Shown: positions 21,523 to 33,970, counted from the stretch's first letter. The stretch is 64,000 bases of DNA from Hedera helix (GCA_947179155.2 OX359264.1:1121001-1185000); one strand, 5' to 3'. Numbers and translations: made by a program. The notes: a model not told the origin generated them from the sequence alone.

Positions 21523-24500
21523 TGTGACGACCCCAAATCCGGGTTCCATAACCTCGAGTTTGGTTCTCACTATTCAACACATTACTAACAATTAAATACA
21601 TACATTGCATTTAAATATCGCGGAATAATATATATTGGTTCCCTTCAAAAGGTTACAATACCAGGGTCTATCAACCTTAACATAAACAGTTCCTATCATA
21701 AGGAATTACAAAAGGTTCTTCAACAGTAAATACACATTAAAGATCTAATTAGCATGCATAAGCTCTTAAGCTCTGGCCTTTCCTTTTCCCTTATCCTTCT
21801 TTGAGCAATCAGGATTATCTGAAAAATGGTTCATGATATAGCAAGAATGAGCAACTAGTTTGCTCAGTAAGTTTAGAACAATCATATAGATTTAATATAT
21901 CATGAATGAATGGGAAATGTCATCAATGGTTCAACAATAGATATAACAATTGTGAATGAAACATGATTCAAATTTTTAATAAACAGAATATTTGAATCTT
22001 AAAATGCTGAGTGGTCACTAAGGACCCTGAACTAACGGGGGTATAATAGAGTTTTCTCTGACCCTTTGAGTTGTTTGGTTTTCAAGGAGATCAGCCTATT
22101 CAACCCGCTATATATGCATTACATTTAGTCACTGGCGCCCAAAGTCGGTTTCCCGACACAAAATCCCCTAATTTAGGGTTGTTCAATTCTCAGACTTAAT
22201 ATAAGAAATCCGCACCCAACAATGGTTTGGATAAGCTTTTAAAAGTATTCAAGTATTGAATTTTATAAACGTAAAGTCTAGCTGAACTATTAGCTTTTGA
22301 CATTTTTAATACAGTTCATGAATCAAGAACTAATAAGCTTCAAGTGCACTAAGTGCGATTTTATCAACAATATGGATGTGGGATAATTTTAAATAATTAA
22401 ACCACTTCAAGCTTTGACAATAAATACAAGTATAGAAACTTGTTCAACAATAAATGAGTAGGGTTAGAGAACTTGCTTGTTTGCTCAGCTACAATAATTG
22501 TCTAGCTTTAACTAACTTGCTTTGAAAGACCTAACATTAATAAAGTCGGTCTAATAATTAGTACGGCGTATTTGCATACTATACGCTTAATAATAAACTT
22601 ATTTATCACACATAAGTACTAACACATAATTTACAGAAGTCAAAACAATATTATTAACCTTATAGACTCTTAATCATTTTAGGTTAATAATTTAATAAGT
22701 TAGAAAATATTTTTCTTAAGTGTTGGACACTTATTAAACCCTTAAACAACTTATTACAATTGTTTAATTAACTCATAATTAAATTCAATTTATTTTATTA
22801 ACTCAATCTCTATTTAATTACTATTTAATCTTGATTAAATAGAAATTAATTAATTAACTCTAGTTATTATTTAAAATAAATAATAACTAATTGTACTTAC
22901 TTACTATTTAATTATAATTAAATAATAAATAATTATTGACTTAATTTTAACCTTCTTTAATTTAATATTAATCAACCCATAATTAACTAAGTAATTAACC
23001 TTACTTATTATTTAATTTAAGGAAATTAAATAATAGTTCACTAATCTTAATCCTCTTTAATTATTATTTAATGTTAATTAAATAATAATTAATTATTTAA
23101 TTAATTTTAATTATTATTTAAGGTTAAATAATAATCAAATCATTATTATTTATTATTTAAATTAAATAATAAATTATTACTCTAATAACTTAATTTCCAT
23201 TAATCGTTATTTAATGCTAATTAAATAATAATTAATTACTTAATTATCCTTATTTATTATTTAATAATATTTAAATAATAAATAATTAATTCATAAATTT
23301 TATCTCTCTCTAAGTATTATTTAATAGGCATTAAATAATAATTGCTAATTTATCATCTTTATTTATTATTAACATTTAAAATAATAAATAAATAATTTAT
23401 TTAACTTAACCATGGTTTAGCTAACTATATTAATATTTAAAATATTTAAATATTAAACTTATTGAAAAATATCCTCCCCAATATTATTTTTGTATTATTA
23501 TTATTTTTGTTATAATTTTAAATTAATTTTCAAATATTTAAATTAATTAAAATTAACCCGAATGGCATTTCCGTAAATAAGTTGAAAAACTGAACCGAGG
23601 GCAGAATGGTAATTTTGCCAAGAAAAACACGGAGGGGCAAACTGGTAATTTCGCAGAAAACCGGCGCTCGCGCATTGCGCTCGCCTTCAGTAACAACGGC
23701 CCAAAACGGTGCCGTTTTGAGAAGCCGTAAACGGCTTCCGCGCATTGCGCGGAGTAAATTATTACAGAGGCCAAACGACGTCGTTTGGCTCCGCGTTCTT
23801 TAGCCGATAACCTTCCGCGCATTGCGCGGAAAATCCCCTTTTTATTTTCTTCCGGCAGAACGTGAACAGTACCCATTTTAATTAAAAATATACCATCAAG
23901 TAAGCTTTAAATCCTCAATAAAAATCCAAAAAATTTACCAATCACCTTATATTAATTTATAACATGAAAAATTAATTTTTCATAATTTAATATCATTATT
24001 TTTTTATAAAAATTTTTACATCACATAAACTACCACAAATCATAACTTTTTGTGTATAACTCCATTTTGAGTGATTCAAACTTTGTTTTTCTCATGATTT
24101 AATGTTCTATAATATTAGAACATCAAACCTAAGTTTTACAAAAATATTTTTGGTCATATATTTCAAGACTTGATTATACACTATTAAACACATATTTTAG
24201 CATACAAATGATACCAAAATACAAACCAAACCTATTAAACTCAAGCATGTCATAAATATTACAACTACACATTAATAACTATATTAACATGTTTATACCA
24301 ACATGATGATTTATTTAATTTAAAAACAAACTACATTTAAAATAACAATTACCTTGTTTTAATGGCTATCTTCCTTTTTCTTCCAAAGTAGGTGATGAGG
24401 TTTGAAGGCATGAACTAACTTAGGATTTCTTCTTCTTACTTGATCTCTCAAATATTATGCTCTCACTTAAAGTTTTCTCTCAACTCTCTCTAGCTCTCTT

Positions 24501-25398
24501 TAGCTTGAAAAATAAAATGAAGTATATCTCCCATTTCAAGTATACTTGAAATATTACTAGATACACAAATTATATCTATAAGCTAGACCATCATATGCTA
24601 GCTATTGGATACTTACACAAGCAAGTTAGTCCATACATAGTTGGTGAAAAGAGGGATGGTGCCCATGTACAAAAATAAAATAAAACAAGCAACCATAATA
24701 AAATGAAAAATAAAAGAAAATAAAACAAAACTCATTTTCTCTCTCCTCCTTCACTTGGTCGGCTGACTTGTTCTCCTTGTCCCAAAATTGAGTCACTTTC
24801 TACTTTTTAATAATTAATAGTTTTATTAAGTATTTTTCAAATGGGCCAATCATTGGGCTTTAATTTAAAATACCAATTGGGCTTCTATTAAATTGTTTGG
24901 GCTACTAAATTGTCAAATTTTATTATTCTCCACTTGGGCTACTAATTGACCCATGTTGGGCTAATTTAATAATTTACACATTAATTATTCAATCCATGAT
25001 TAAATAAATAATTAGATTGAATAAATAATTAAATATTCTAACCCATAAGTATTAAATTACTAAATGGACTAATAAATATTATTATTAATATTTCACATTA
25101 TTTACATTAATTAATAATTATATTAATTAATTTATTATATTTAATTCATTCATTATATTCAATTTAATTGAATATTTAATTAATAGGAAACTTATCAATT
25201 ATTTTGATATTAAAACTTTAGGGTTTGTTCACTAATTTAATAACATATTAGTGACCCCCTTTAATTAATTTTAGTAATTAATTACATAATTATTTAATCA
25301 CATAATTAATTAATCACATAAAAAGATTTAAATAATCTCATAAAACTAACTCGTTGGAAATTAAATTAATAAAGATGTGAAAATTCTAGGACATTACA
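21523..25398 (-). mobile_element. 3.9-kb solo LTR of a gypsy-type element
   Basis: Flanked by a perfect 5-bp direct repeat ACACC (21518-21522 and 25399-25403) with TG...CA ends and no retrotransposon genes. Read on the minus strand it starts TGTAATGTCCTAGAA and ends ATTTGGGGTCGTCACA. Orientation is supported by a pyrimidine/purine leader-like stretch (GAGAGAGTTGAGAG, minus strand) near 24480. It holds an array of TTATTATTTAA palindromes (22780-23470) and a GC-rich cassette with CGCGCATTGCGCGG motifs (23665-23845). Small open frames in the cassette are not genes. The end motifs resemble Tekay/Del LTRs; the lineage is inferred. Confidence 0.85.
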
Positions 25399-25440
25399 AC
25401 ACCACCCTATGGTCTCCATGTACACGAAATAAACCAAAAC

Positions 25441-25629
25441 AAATTAATCTAAGTATGCACTTGAAAAATATGTAGAGATACTTTCGTCCTCAAAACAAAG
25501 AAAATTTCAACGAAAGTACCAACTTGTATCTCATTTAGGCCGGGGTACCAACTTATTGGTTGCCTTTTTTTTGTTTTGAGGACAAAAACATCTCTACATA
25601 TTTTTCAAGTGAATACTTAGACTAATTTA
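25441..25629. repeat. foldback (inverted repeat) with 60-bp arms
   Basis: 25441-25500 and the reverse complement of 25564-25629 match at about 55 of 60 positions, including CACTTGAAAAATATGTAGAG. The loop is about 63 nt. It lies 42 bp beyond the solo LTR. It could be a foldback MITE; no target duplication is evident. Confidence 0.8.
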
Positions 25630-25899
25630 ATTTATTTATTCTTTTTTATAATTTCAACAAAAATTCTGACGAAAATAAATTCATCCCATTAGGCAACCAA
25701 CAAGTTGCCTGTTAAGCCCAAAAAGCCATAATACACTTCACTTAAAACAATAATATGAAAATATCCAAGTATTTAACTTCAATTAACACAAATATCCAAT
25801 TTAATTAGAACATTCACCTTCCTTTTTAATTTTAACATACTAATTCTAAGTTGCCTTGTTAAGTATTCATGGCCAAAATTAAAGCAATTTCTACAACCA
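25630..25899. other. intergenic, nothing recognised
   Basis: AT-rich, with a short palindrome around GGCAACCAACAAGTTGCC at 25691-25708. Confidence 0.5.
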
Positions 25900-27980
25900 T
25901 GTAGACACCCAAATTTTGCACTTTTGCACTAACCCTGACAGGAGGGCAAAATCGTCACTTGACCCGACATACAAAAAGGAAAGTGGACCCCAACACGAAG
26001 CCACCTCAACGACTTACGGTCAAAGCTGCCACAACGAACAACGAGCATCAGGTTACTTGAGACAAGGCAAACAGCTGATCCAGAAAGAACCTGATTTGAT
26101 CACCAAAGACAACAAATGGCCACTACGCTTACGGTAGTCGGGGGTCTCGCTCCCCGGTGAGCGAGCGGCTGCCCAGCTCGCCGGTGAGCTGGCGGGGGTG
26201 TAAGGGGGCAGTGCCCTTTGGAAGCCAAGCACAAAGAGCAATTTATACATCAAGTGACAGCCTTTCGAAATAATGCAACAGAAAATGATGATTTCAGACT
26301 GTATGACACGGAAATCGAGAAAAGGAAGCCAAGCAGCCGCAGATGCATCTGCGGCCATCGACAACTGGACGCTTTCGTAGCTCGAGGAGACAACACAGCA
26401 GCCGAGGATTCGGCGCGTGCGGCCACAGCAGGCAGCCGCAGATACACCTGCGGCTGCCCTCAGTCACCTATACAACGCCATTTTTGATTTGCAGAAGAAG
26501 AGAAGAAGCATTTTTTTCCTAAAACTAGAGAGAGATAAGGGCGAGGTAGAGAGAGATAGGCTCGGGATTGGCTTAAATCTAGTGAGGATTGCATTTCTAT
26601 TGCTCAAATAGTTAGGTATTCTCGTGTTATTGCTCGATAGTGAAATATAAAGCGTCCATTGGTGTATTGCAAAGTGAAAAATGGTGTTTTCTTTGATATT
26701 TTTGCTTGTCCTATTATTATAGTCTTGTGTTTTGAGTGGTTTAAATGTAATATGTTGTTACATTATTGAGGATCCGTGGATTAGGGATTATTAGTGAGGG
26801 TTCCATCGGAACGTAATTTTCTCCTAATGTCCCGATGATACCCGTACGGTAATATGTAGTTCATTGTGTTAATGGGTAGTTCATAGTGTTGGGCTTGCAA
26901 TTTTTGATTCTTGTAATATAGTAACGAGTCTAATATTGTTAAGCTTGCCTTGGTATGGTTGTGTGGTGACTTTGGGATTGTGAGCCTAGGAACGAGATCC
27001 TCGTGATCAAATTCCGAAAATGGACAAACTTTGGTGTATGTAGTCCCGGCAGTGGTCCATTTTTGTACATATGTAAATATTGGGTCTTAAAGCGATATCG
27101 AACCGTGATTGGGTTTAAGGCCCCGTAATAGTAAAATATGTGACTGTGAGTGTTTGAGGTTCTTTAGACGGCTCACATGCCCATGGATAGCCCCAACACA
27201 TTTTTGAATGCTTGGTTTGATTTACGACATGAAAAAATGGTTTTCCAAAGTAAGGCAAACGACAAAGGTTTTCTAAAAAGTAATCAAATTAGGATATTAG
27301 AATCACGAGGTTTAAAATTAAGAGTTTTAGTGAACTTTGATTCCTGTTTGACGAAAATGCTACAAACGATTTTGAAATATTATAAAAAAAAAATGGTTTC
27401 GAAAAAAAAATGGATAAACGTTTTCATTAAACTTTGGTGCATAGGGTTAAAGAGCTCCTAGAAGTTGCCTTCATTTTATTCAACTTTAATGTTAAAAGGC
27501 AATGTATAGTCTCGATTCCTATTTGACAAAAGTTTAAAAACCCTTGTTTTTTAAAAGCGACACCTAATAAAAAACCTCATCGTTTTCAAAATTAAAATCA
27601 ATCTCTATTATAAAACAAAGTCATGTCATTTGGGTCAAAAGATGTCTAAAACGCTTCCCCGATAAAGCACGTTTGCTACATAAAAAAAAATCAAAGCAAC
27701 TTTTATGCAAAATTCACCACAAACATTCATTTAGGCATACACACACACACATGCGCATACACACATTTCAGGATTATTAAAAGGATAGAAAAACATCAAG
27801 ATTGCGGTAACCGTGTTTTCACGGAAGTCGGGGGGTGCCTAACACCTTCCCCTCGCTTAAGCAAGCCCCCGAACTCTATGAATCTCGGTTCGCAGACCAA
27901 TTAATTCGGAGTCATACATGAGCCAGCGATTACGAAAATAAAATTCGGATGAGTTGGTACATCCATTTCAAATATACCAA
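25900..27980 (+). repeat. Tat/Ogre-like 5' LTR
   Basis: Begins TGTAGACACCCAAATTTTGC and runs to just before a tRNA-Arg-type primer site. It contains a GC-rich block at about 26130-26220 with inverted repeats (CTCCCCGGTGAGCG, CGCCGGTGAGCTGGCG), repeated GCAGCCGCAGAT motifs near 26335 and 26431, and a purine-rich AGAGAGAGAT leader-like stretch near 26530. No open frame in it resembles a protein. The far LTR and the coding region are missing. Confidence 0.6.
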
Positions 27981-27992
27981 CTGGCGACTCTG
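27981..27992 (+). other. primer-binding site, tRNA-Arg-type
   Basis: TGGCGACTCTGG immediately after the presumed LTR end matches the start of primer sites in Tat/Ogre elements. It is the main evidence that 25900-27980 is a 5' LTR. Confidence 0.5.
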
Positions 27993-28507
27993 GTCAATTG
28001 GCTCATTATAAAATCGACATTTCAAACCCCGTCGACACTTAAGCCGACCCTTTTCAAAAAATCACATCTTAAAACAAAAGGCTAAAATTGGAAAGGGGAA
28101 AAAAAAAAACGAAACGACTTTCCCGGCGTCGACAAACCAAATATAAATATGCATATAAACATGGATACAAAAAAAAAAAAGGCAACTGATATAATTTTGA
28201 GATTCATTACCATGCCAAATTCAAAATCTCAAAACCATCACTATATTTACTTCACAATTACTTAAATTAGTAGTTCACAACTGATATTTTTAAATTTATA
28301 CCAATAAATTGCTAGCTTAAATTAGGCTTCAAATAACACCATCAATCTTCAATTTGTGTGGGCATATGTTCAATTGAATTTTCAAATAATTTTGATACCA
28401 ACCCTAATTAAAATACCTAAATTTGTACCTGGGAAATTGGGGATCCGTCGTTGCTGCGTTAGGGGTTACTTCTGCCACTGTTAAGTGTATAACTGCCACC
28501 ACTAGTG
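27993..28507. other. short retroelement leader remnant, then unassigned DNA
   Basis: About 190 bp after the primer site look like element leader, ending in an A-rich run near 28180. The rest to 28507 shows no gene or repeat that I recognise. Confidence 0.4.
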
Positions 28508-29343
28508 CAGTGTTCTAAAAATTATCGCTTAGGTCCAATTAGTCCCCGCCTAGGCACTAGGGCTCCCTGTCGCCACATCTAGGTGCTAGCCCCCCCCCCC
28601 CCTCTGGCGTCTCGCCTAGGCCCAAGACGGAAAAAAAAAATCCCTCCAAAAAATTAGACGGGCCTAGACGAGCAAGACGGAGAAATTAGGCGGGCCTAGG
28701 CGGAGAAATTAATTAGAGCTGTAATTGCTTTTATTTTATTTTAATAACTAAGGTACAAAACGACGTCGCAGGAGTGGATGATAAAGTTGAGGGTTGTTCG
28801 GGCCTTACTTGGGAGGCGGTTAGTGAAGCATTCAGAGCAAATAGCGTGCTAGAGCCTAGGAGAAGTAATAAAAATGTTGAAGTTAGATAACTCCATAAAG
28901 AATATTTTTTGTCTGATGATGACACGGAAGAAGAGAGAGATGAGGAGTATGAGTGTGAGTCTGATAGGGACATTATCTTAGAGGGATATAGAGAAGAAGA
29001 GTTAGAGATATAGAGGGATATGAAGATGAGAACGATTAGTTTGTATTTTTTATTATTTGTTTGTATTTGAACTTTGAATAATTACATGTTTGTGTTTAAA
29101 CTTTGACATTGACAATATGGATATGTTTGAACTTTAAGTAAATGCCTTTATTATCTTTTTTATAGATTATTTTTTTTTATATTATTGTTTTGTTTATATA
29201 AATATAAATTAAAATATTAAAATTAGTTTAAAATAAAAAAAATCCCGCCTATACTCCACCTAGCCCCCTAAGTGCTAGCCCCCCGCCCCCCCCCCCCCCC
29301 CCCCCCCGTCCCGGTCGCCCGCCTAACGTCTTTTAGAACATTG
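28508..29343 (+). mobile_element. non-autonomous hAT element, copy 1
   Basis: Ends CAGTGTTCTAAAAA and TTTTAGAACATTG are inverted repeats shared with the copies at 41610 and 42710. Subterminal CGCCTAGG-type repeats are dense, and a C run of more than 20 lies near 29290. Internally it keeps a readable fragment resembling the C-terminal tail of a hAT transposase (LTWEAVSEAF, then an acidic SDDDTEEERDEYECESD block) with in-frame stops. The flanking 8-mers (CACTAGTG and ACTGGTTG) no longer match well, so this is an older or rearranged insertion. Confidence 0.75.
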
Positions 29344-29718
29344 ACTGGTTGTATAGGCTCCACATCTGTCTTAACTGACTGTTTAAAGGATTCGATCCGC
29401 AGCTAGTAGATATACATGGTCTCGAGAGAGAAGGTGGGCAGGTGGAAAACAAAGGGAAGGCGCCACCAAGAAGGTAGGAAATGGAGGGGAACGCAGCTGT
29501 GAGAGGAGAGGTAGGGAACGGAGGAGAGCAATGAGTGAAGAGAGAGAGAGAATAAAATGTTTAGCAGCGAAAGAGGGGAAAAAAATGATAATAGGGTTAA
29601 ACATATTATATTTCTAACAAAATTCCGTCAAAAATAATTCCTATAAAATTAATATAACTTCAACGAAAATTCCATTGGAAAAGTATTATTGGTATTAATC
29701 GAAGAAATAGCAAGTTTA
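29344..29718. other. 3' flank of pseudogene B
   Basis: Purine-rich AGAGAG stretches, then the segment AAGTATTATTGGTATTAATC, which also follows genes C and A, so it is part of the ancestral 3' region of these transporters. Confidence 0.5.
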
Positions 29719-31858
29719 TTATCTTCGCACCGGTAACTCATCACCTATCTCACCCCCTTCATCGTCATCCTTAACCCCTTCCTCTTCACAAGGTCCAAAA
29801 GCCTAGCTACAAAGAAGAAAATACTACATGTTAACTGCACACAGACCAGTAATCACCCAGTAATAGTAATCATTATGACCTTCGTTAACGTTGATCGAAA
29901 GTAGCCAACTCGGGTTCCCTCCTCTTTTAGGGAACTCAGAATAGTCAAATTCAATTTGCCACACTATGTTAAAAGCCTCTGCAACGCCAGCCAGGAAGTT
30001 TGGCAGTATGAGCCACATTGCTGACCTGTTTACTACGGATTGCGGGTCATCTAAAAATCCTTCCTTAATAGCAATTCTCGTCCGGATATATTCTATAATT
30101 GCATTCATAGCCATGATCAAGATAGGCAAAAATATTCTAATCCCCATCCTTTGCTTCGCGATGAGATGAACAGGTTTTCCCATAATTCTTGATGCTAATG
30201 GGAGGATTACGCACTCATAAAGAACAATCCATAGTAAAACACCGATGCCGATAAACATGCCAAAAGATCCTGCAGGCATTTCAAACCCTGAGTGACATGC
30301 CGATCCATAGATATTGCTTGGGCTACCGGAATAGTGGGTTGACTTATAGTCATTGACATTATCATTCTTGTTGACCACAAGGGGATCGCCTTCAGTAGGG
30401 CCTTTAGCTCCTCTACTTGATCTACTGTACAAATACTCCACGAGTCTGAAATTCTTCCATCGACAATCAAGTAATGTCGAGGATCTCTAATAATACAAGC
30501 TTTACTGAGAAACCTAGACACAAACATAAATATTAAGTAGAATAAAGGTAATTTGGTAAGAGCTATATTAGTAGTCTCATGCTTGAATATGAAAAACAAA
30601 TATTCAGAAAAAAGATGGTGTCAAATCAGCAGAAATTGTCCCAGACAGACACACGAATAAACCTGAAAATTATTAAATGATGGTAACCTTATACTTGGAT
30701 TCTTGATGGCAAAATATTAACTTGGAAATATAACATTGTTACTGTAATGATACCCCAGTTTCTCGCTTGGGACAACCAGCGACGATCCCTTCTTGTGATG
30801 GTACACCATATTTGTTCCGTCTGATGCTAACTTAAAATGTCTGTTCTTGTAGCCTGCTACAATCACTTGAACAAAATCAGTAAGAAAGCTTGTTTTGTCC
30901 TTTAACATTATGTAGAACAAAGAACATAGTTGTTATGGCGTCGCCTAAGCAACAACTAGGCGTCCTGGCGCTAGAGAAGAACAAGGTGACACCTTGGAAG
31001 TCAAGCTACCCCAGGCTTACGCCTTAGTAGCTAGCCCTAGTTAAGTGATCGAGTCATTTTTTTACCTTTGATTCATCATAACCCATGGACTTGCTATGTG
31101 ACGTAATTTTATTACTTATTACACTTGTAATGTGTGATCGGTACTGACTTGGCTAATTCTTTATTTTTTACGTAGTTTTTGTTGACTTGTTTTACTAGAT
31201 TTTAATGTCAAGTGTTTTATTTTTGAATTTTGATACTGAAGTATTCATATAATTGTGATTTTAGTTGTATTACATAGTGTTAGTTATTGTGTTTTGAGTT
31301 TTAATACATATAATTGTTTAATATACTTTTGAAGTAAACTGAATAATGTATAAATAGTACAATGTTAACAACTTATCGCCATACGAACACTATGACAGGC
31401 TTTTTATCCCCTAGGCGTCCTGATAGTTAACTACCACCGCGTCTCGCCTTGTTTTTATGACAACTATGACGGAGTAGCCAAAAAAAGGATAGAACTGTCA
31501 GGAACATGAGAATAACAGGAACTCCAAAACCAACTTGCCACCCCAAGTGATCTTGAATATATACAACACCACTTAAAGAGATGATCACTGCAAGTGTGGC
31601 ACAAGCATAATACCAGCCGAAGTAGCTCTCCAAGGCAGGAACAATTTTAAGATTGTCTCGCTTGATCAGTTGATATGCACCAAAGGCTAAGGAAGATGCC
31701 CTGATGCCCCAGCACCAATGGACATGAGTCCCAAAGAAAAACATAAGACAATCACTTGGAAATCTGTAGAGGAGTTGCAGCTGGCCAGGGCTAGAATCAA
31801 TGCAAGGAGGAGGCCTTGCTTGTGGAATAATGGTTGTCAACCATAACAGAATCATCCC
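29719..31858 (-). pseudogene. NPF1-like transporter pseudogene (copy B)
   Basis: Only exons 3 (30754-31858) and 4 (29719-30513) remain; exons 1-2 are absent upstream. Exon 3 is split by a 544-bp hAT-like insertion and carries frame changes before IRASSLAFGAYQL. Exon 4 changes frame near 30295, just after MDRHV, and has lost about 33 codons between YSEFPK and RGGNPSW, the segment that in gene C holds SMSSIATALQGVGMSAANVL. A stop follows CAVNM. What remains (GKPVHLIAKQRMG, MWLILPNFLAGVAEAFN) is clearly of the C/E/F subtype. Non-functional. Confidence 0.88.
30925..31468. mobile_element. hAT-like element inside exon 3 of copy B
   Basis: Comparison with C and E shows 544 bp inserted into coding sequence. 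Ends are inverted repeats (CATAGTTGTTATGGCG and, reversed, CATAGTTGTCATAAAA). Flanking 8-mers ACAAAGAA and ACGGAGTA agree at 5 of 8 positions. Subterminal AGGCGTCCTGGCGC-type motifs are present. No transposase. Confidence 0.75.
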
Positions 31859-32249
31859 CTTAAACATAAGAAATAACCAAACCATGTTTTTATTTTCAAC
31901 CAGGTATACAGTTGTAACAATTTCGAAAAGAAACAAATAATTTTAGGCAGGGATATATATTAGATCAAGAATATATAACGAACTAGTCTAATTCCCAAGC
32001 AAGGCACATGCTGTTTAATATGCATTTTCATACAAACATAATTATAAATAAATAACTAAAATTAAATTAAATATCTAACAAAATAAATTTTTATTAATTA
32101 TTATTTATACAACAACTTTACTTCAGATTGATTTGAAATGGGAATTGATATTTCCACGAGAAAAAGTTATAGTTGTATAAAATCCCTCTCATATGAATAG
32201 TATCTGGATCCCACATTTATAAAAATATAAATTTTTACTTGTGAAAATA
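31859..32249. other. intron-2 remnant of copy B, no gene
   Basis: The first part (to about 31950) matches intron 2 of genes C and E next to exon 3 (TTTTAGGCAGG motif). The remainder is AT-rich and unassigned. Confidence 0.5.
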
Positions 32250-32340
32250 ACAATTCCCAAATCCTCCCTTCCTTCCTTCATTGCAATTCCCTTTTGGATA
32301 TATTCTATAATTGCTGTCACAACCATCGTCAAGAGATACA
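32250..32340 (-). pseudogene. isolated exon-4 fragment of an NPF1-like transporter
   Basis: The minus strand reads LLTMVVTAIIEYIQKGIAMK followed by EG, matching the middle of exon 4 of F, C and E. It sits head-to-head against the start of copy D, so it marks a rearrangement junction near 32340. Confidence 0.75.
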
Positions 32341-32344
32341 ACAA

Positions 32345-33436
32345 CCATCTCATCCATCTTAGGTATGTACATGTAAACCCATGACCCATCTAATCTTAAA
32401 TTTAATCAACCAATTCATTCGGATCCTTATTCCAAGCAGTTTGTTTTGCACAGTTCATTGTGCTGTTCTATAAAAATTAGTTACATTTATGTAGGCATAT
32501 AGCTAAAGAGTTGCACTTAAAAACCACCAAAATAACTATCTAGTTGTACTAATGCTACTAATTTCAATAACACTACTGTTCAAAACCAGCTGTCTGAAAT
32601 TCAAATCCAACACATTCGTGCTTAAAAAATAATTTAACTTTGACTGCCTTTTTGGGATATGCTTGAATCCTGTAAATGAGGCATTTGAGAAAGTGGCAAG
32701 TTATTGGCTGAGCCCCGACATGATAGTTTACTTGATGAAGGAGCATCAACTCCAGTTGGCTACTGGAAACTACATCCTTCTTCAGTGGTCAGCCGCCACC
32801 ACTGCCACGACAATTCTTGGGGCTTTTCTTTCCGATTTTTTCTTCGGCCGCTTTCCGATGATCGCGGTCGGATCCATCTTTAGCTTTCTGGTAAGTTTCC
32901 TTAATTCCGCACTTTTTTTTTTGCTACTATATTTCTTTGCGGATCCATTCTTCTTAGATGTTTTTGCTGATTGACTTTGGAATAAAAAGAATGCCTTTTG
33001 TTGAAATTTTATTTTTACTTTATAAATATGACATCCCTCTTTGGAATGGGTGCAAGAGATTAAAAAAGAGACCATTTCATGTATAATGGCCTCATGGCCT
33101 GGTTGGCATTTCGGATGCCCTAAACATGATCGGGCAAAACGAGTTTTTCTTTCGTGAGTTCCCTAGAAGCATATCTAGTATAGCTATTGCTCTGCAGTTA
33201 CTCAGAATGTCTGCCGCAAGTTTGGTTGCCGGTTTCATAATGAATGTTATTGATCATGTTACAATAAGTGGCGGGAAGCCGAGTTGGATAGCTAGTAATA
33301 TTAACGAGGGTCACTATGATTATAGTTGTTGGGTTATGGTTGGTTTGAGTGGTGTTGATGTATTATTTTCTCCATAGTTGGGCATATGATCCTTGTCAAG
33401 AAGTTGTTAGGTTTGGGATGAAAGGGTTCGAGTAGG
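32345..33436 (+). pseudogene. NPF1-like transporter pseudogene (copy D)
   Basis: Starts with the last bases of exon 1 and a GTATGTACATG donor matching copy A. Exon 2 (32673-32890) is fully open: VNEAFEKVAS with the ExxEK motif, YLMKEHQLQLATGNYILL, GAFLSDFFFGRFPMIAVG. The expected acceptor AG is replaced by TG. After about 200 bp of intron, exon 3 and half of exon 4 are missing. At about 33094 the sequence jumps to the exon 4 C-terminal part (GLVGISDALNMIGQNEFFFR to NINEGHYDYSCWVMVGLSGV), which stops early at a TAG. Same subtype as copy A. Confidence 0.88.
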
Positions 33437-33970
33437 ATAAGTTGTCAATGATCATTCTATAATATAGTACTGACTTTCATTTTTCTAATTTAGGCACTTT
33501 CTTTGATTGATGTAATTACTTGAACTACTCTCTCTATTTGTTGTTATTTTATTTTCTTGATCACCCCATATCAAGGGTTGATTATAACAATCGTAAGACA
33601 GTCTATGATTATATAATTAGTAATATTTTTTCGATAATTTATAATATTCATAATTAAATTAACATAAATCAAATGCATTAAACTCAATTTTAAATTTAAA
33701 AATATTTAAAATTAACTTTTAAAAAATCAACAATAATTTTATTATTTAAATCGAATGTAAATACTATTTTATTTTTTGGTATTATTAAGAACAAAGTTAG
33801 TCTCGTCTGGAACCTGCCTCGTGAAACGGAGAGATTTTACTACTGGGCTATCATTAGCATTCAATCATGCTAAAAGTATTATTGGTATTAATCAAAGAAG
33901 TAGCTTCATACAATAAAAATTAACTGATACACACTTGACAGAGATTGAGCAAGAGTAATTAGCAAGTTCA
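33437..33970. other. tail-to-tail interval between D and gene C
   Basis: AT-rich. The right part (about 33870-33970) is the 3' flank of gene C and is shared with E. No gene. Confidence 0.5.

Noticed and set aside
26053..26487. Overlapping frames in the GC-rich block of the Tat/Ogre-like LTR
   Set aside because: High GC with inverted repeats removes stops by chance; no homology recognised.
28500..29351. Perfect 8-bp target duplication for hAT copy 1
   Set aside because: CACTAGTG and ACTGGTTG align poorly; the element is supported by its ends and family members, not by the target site.
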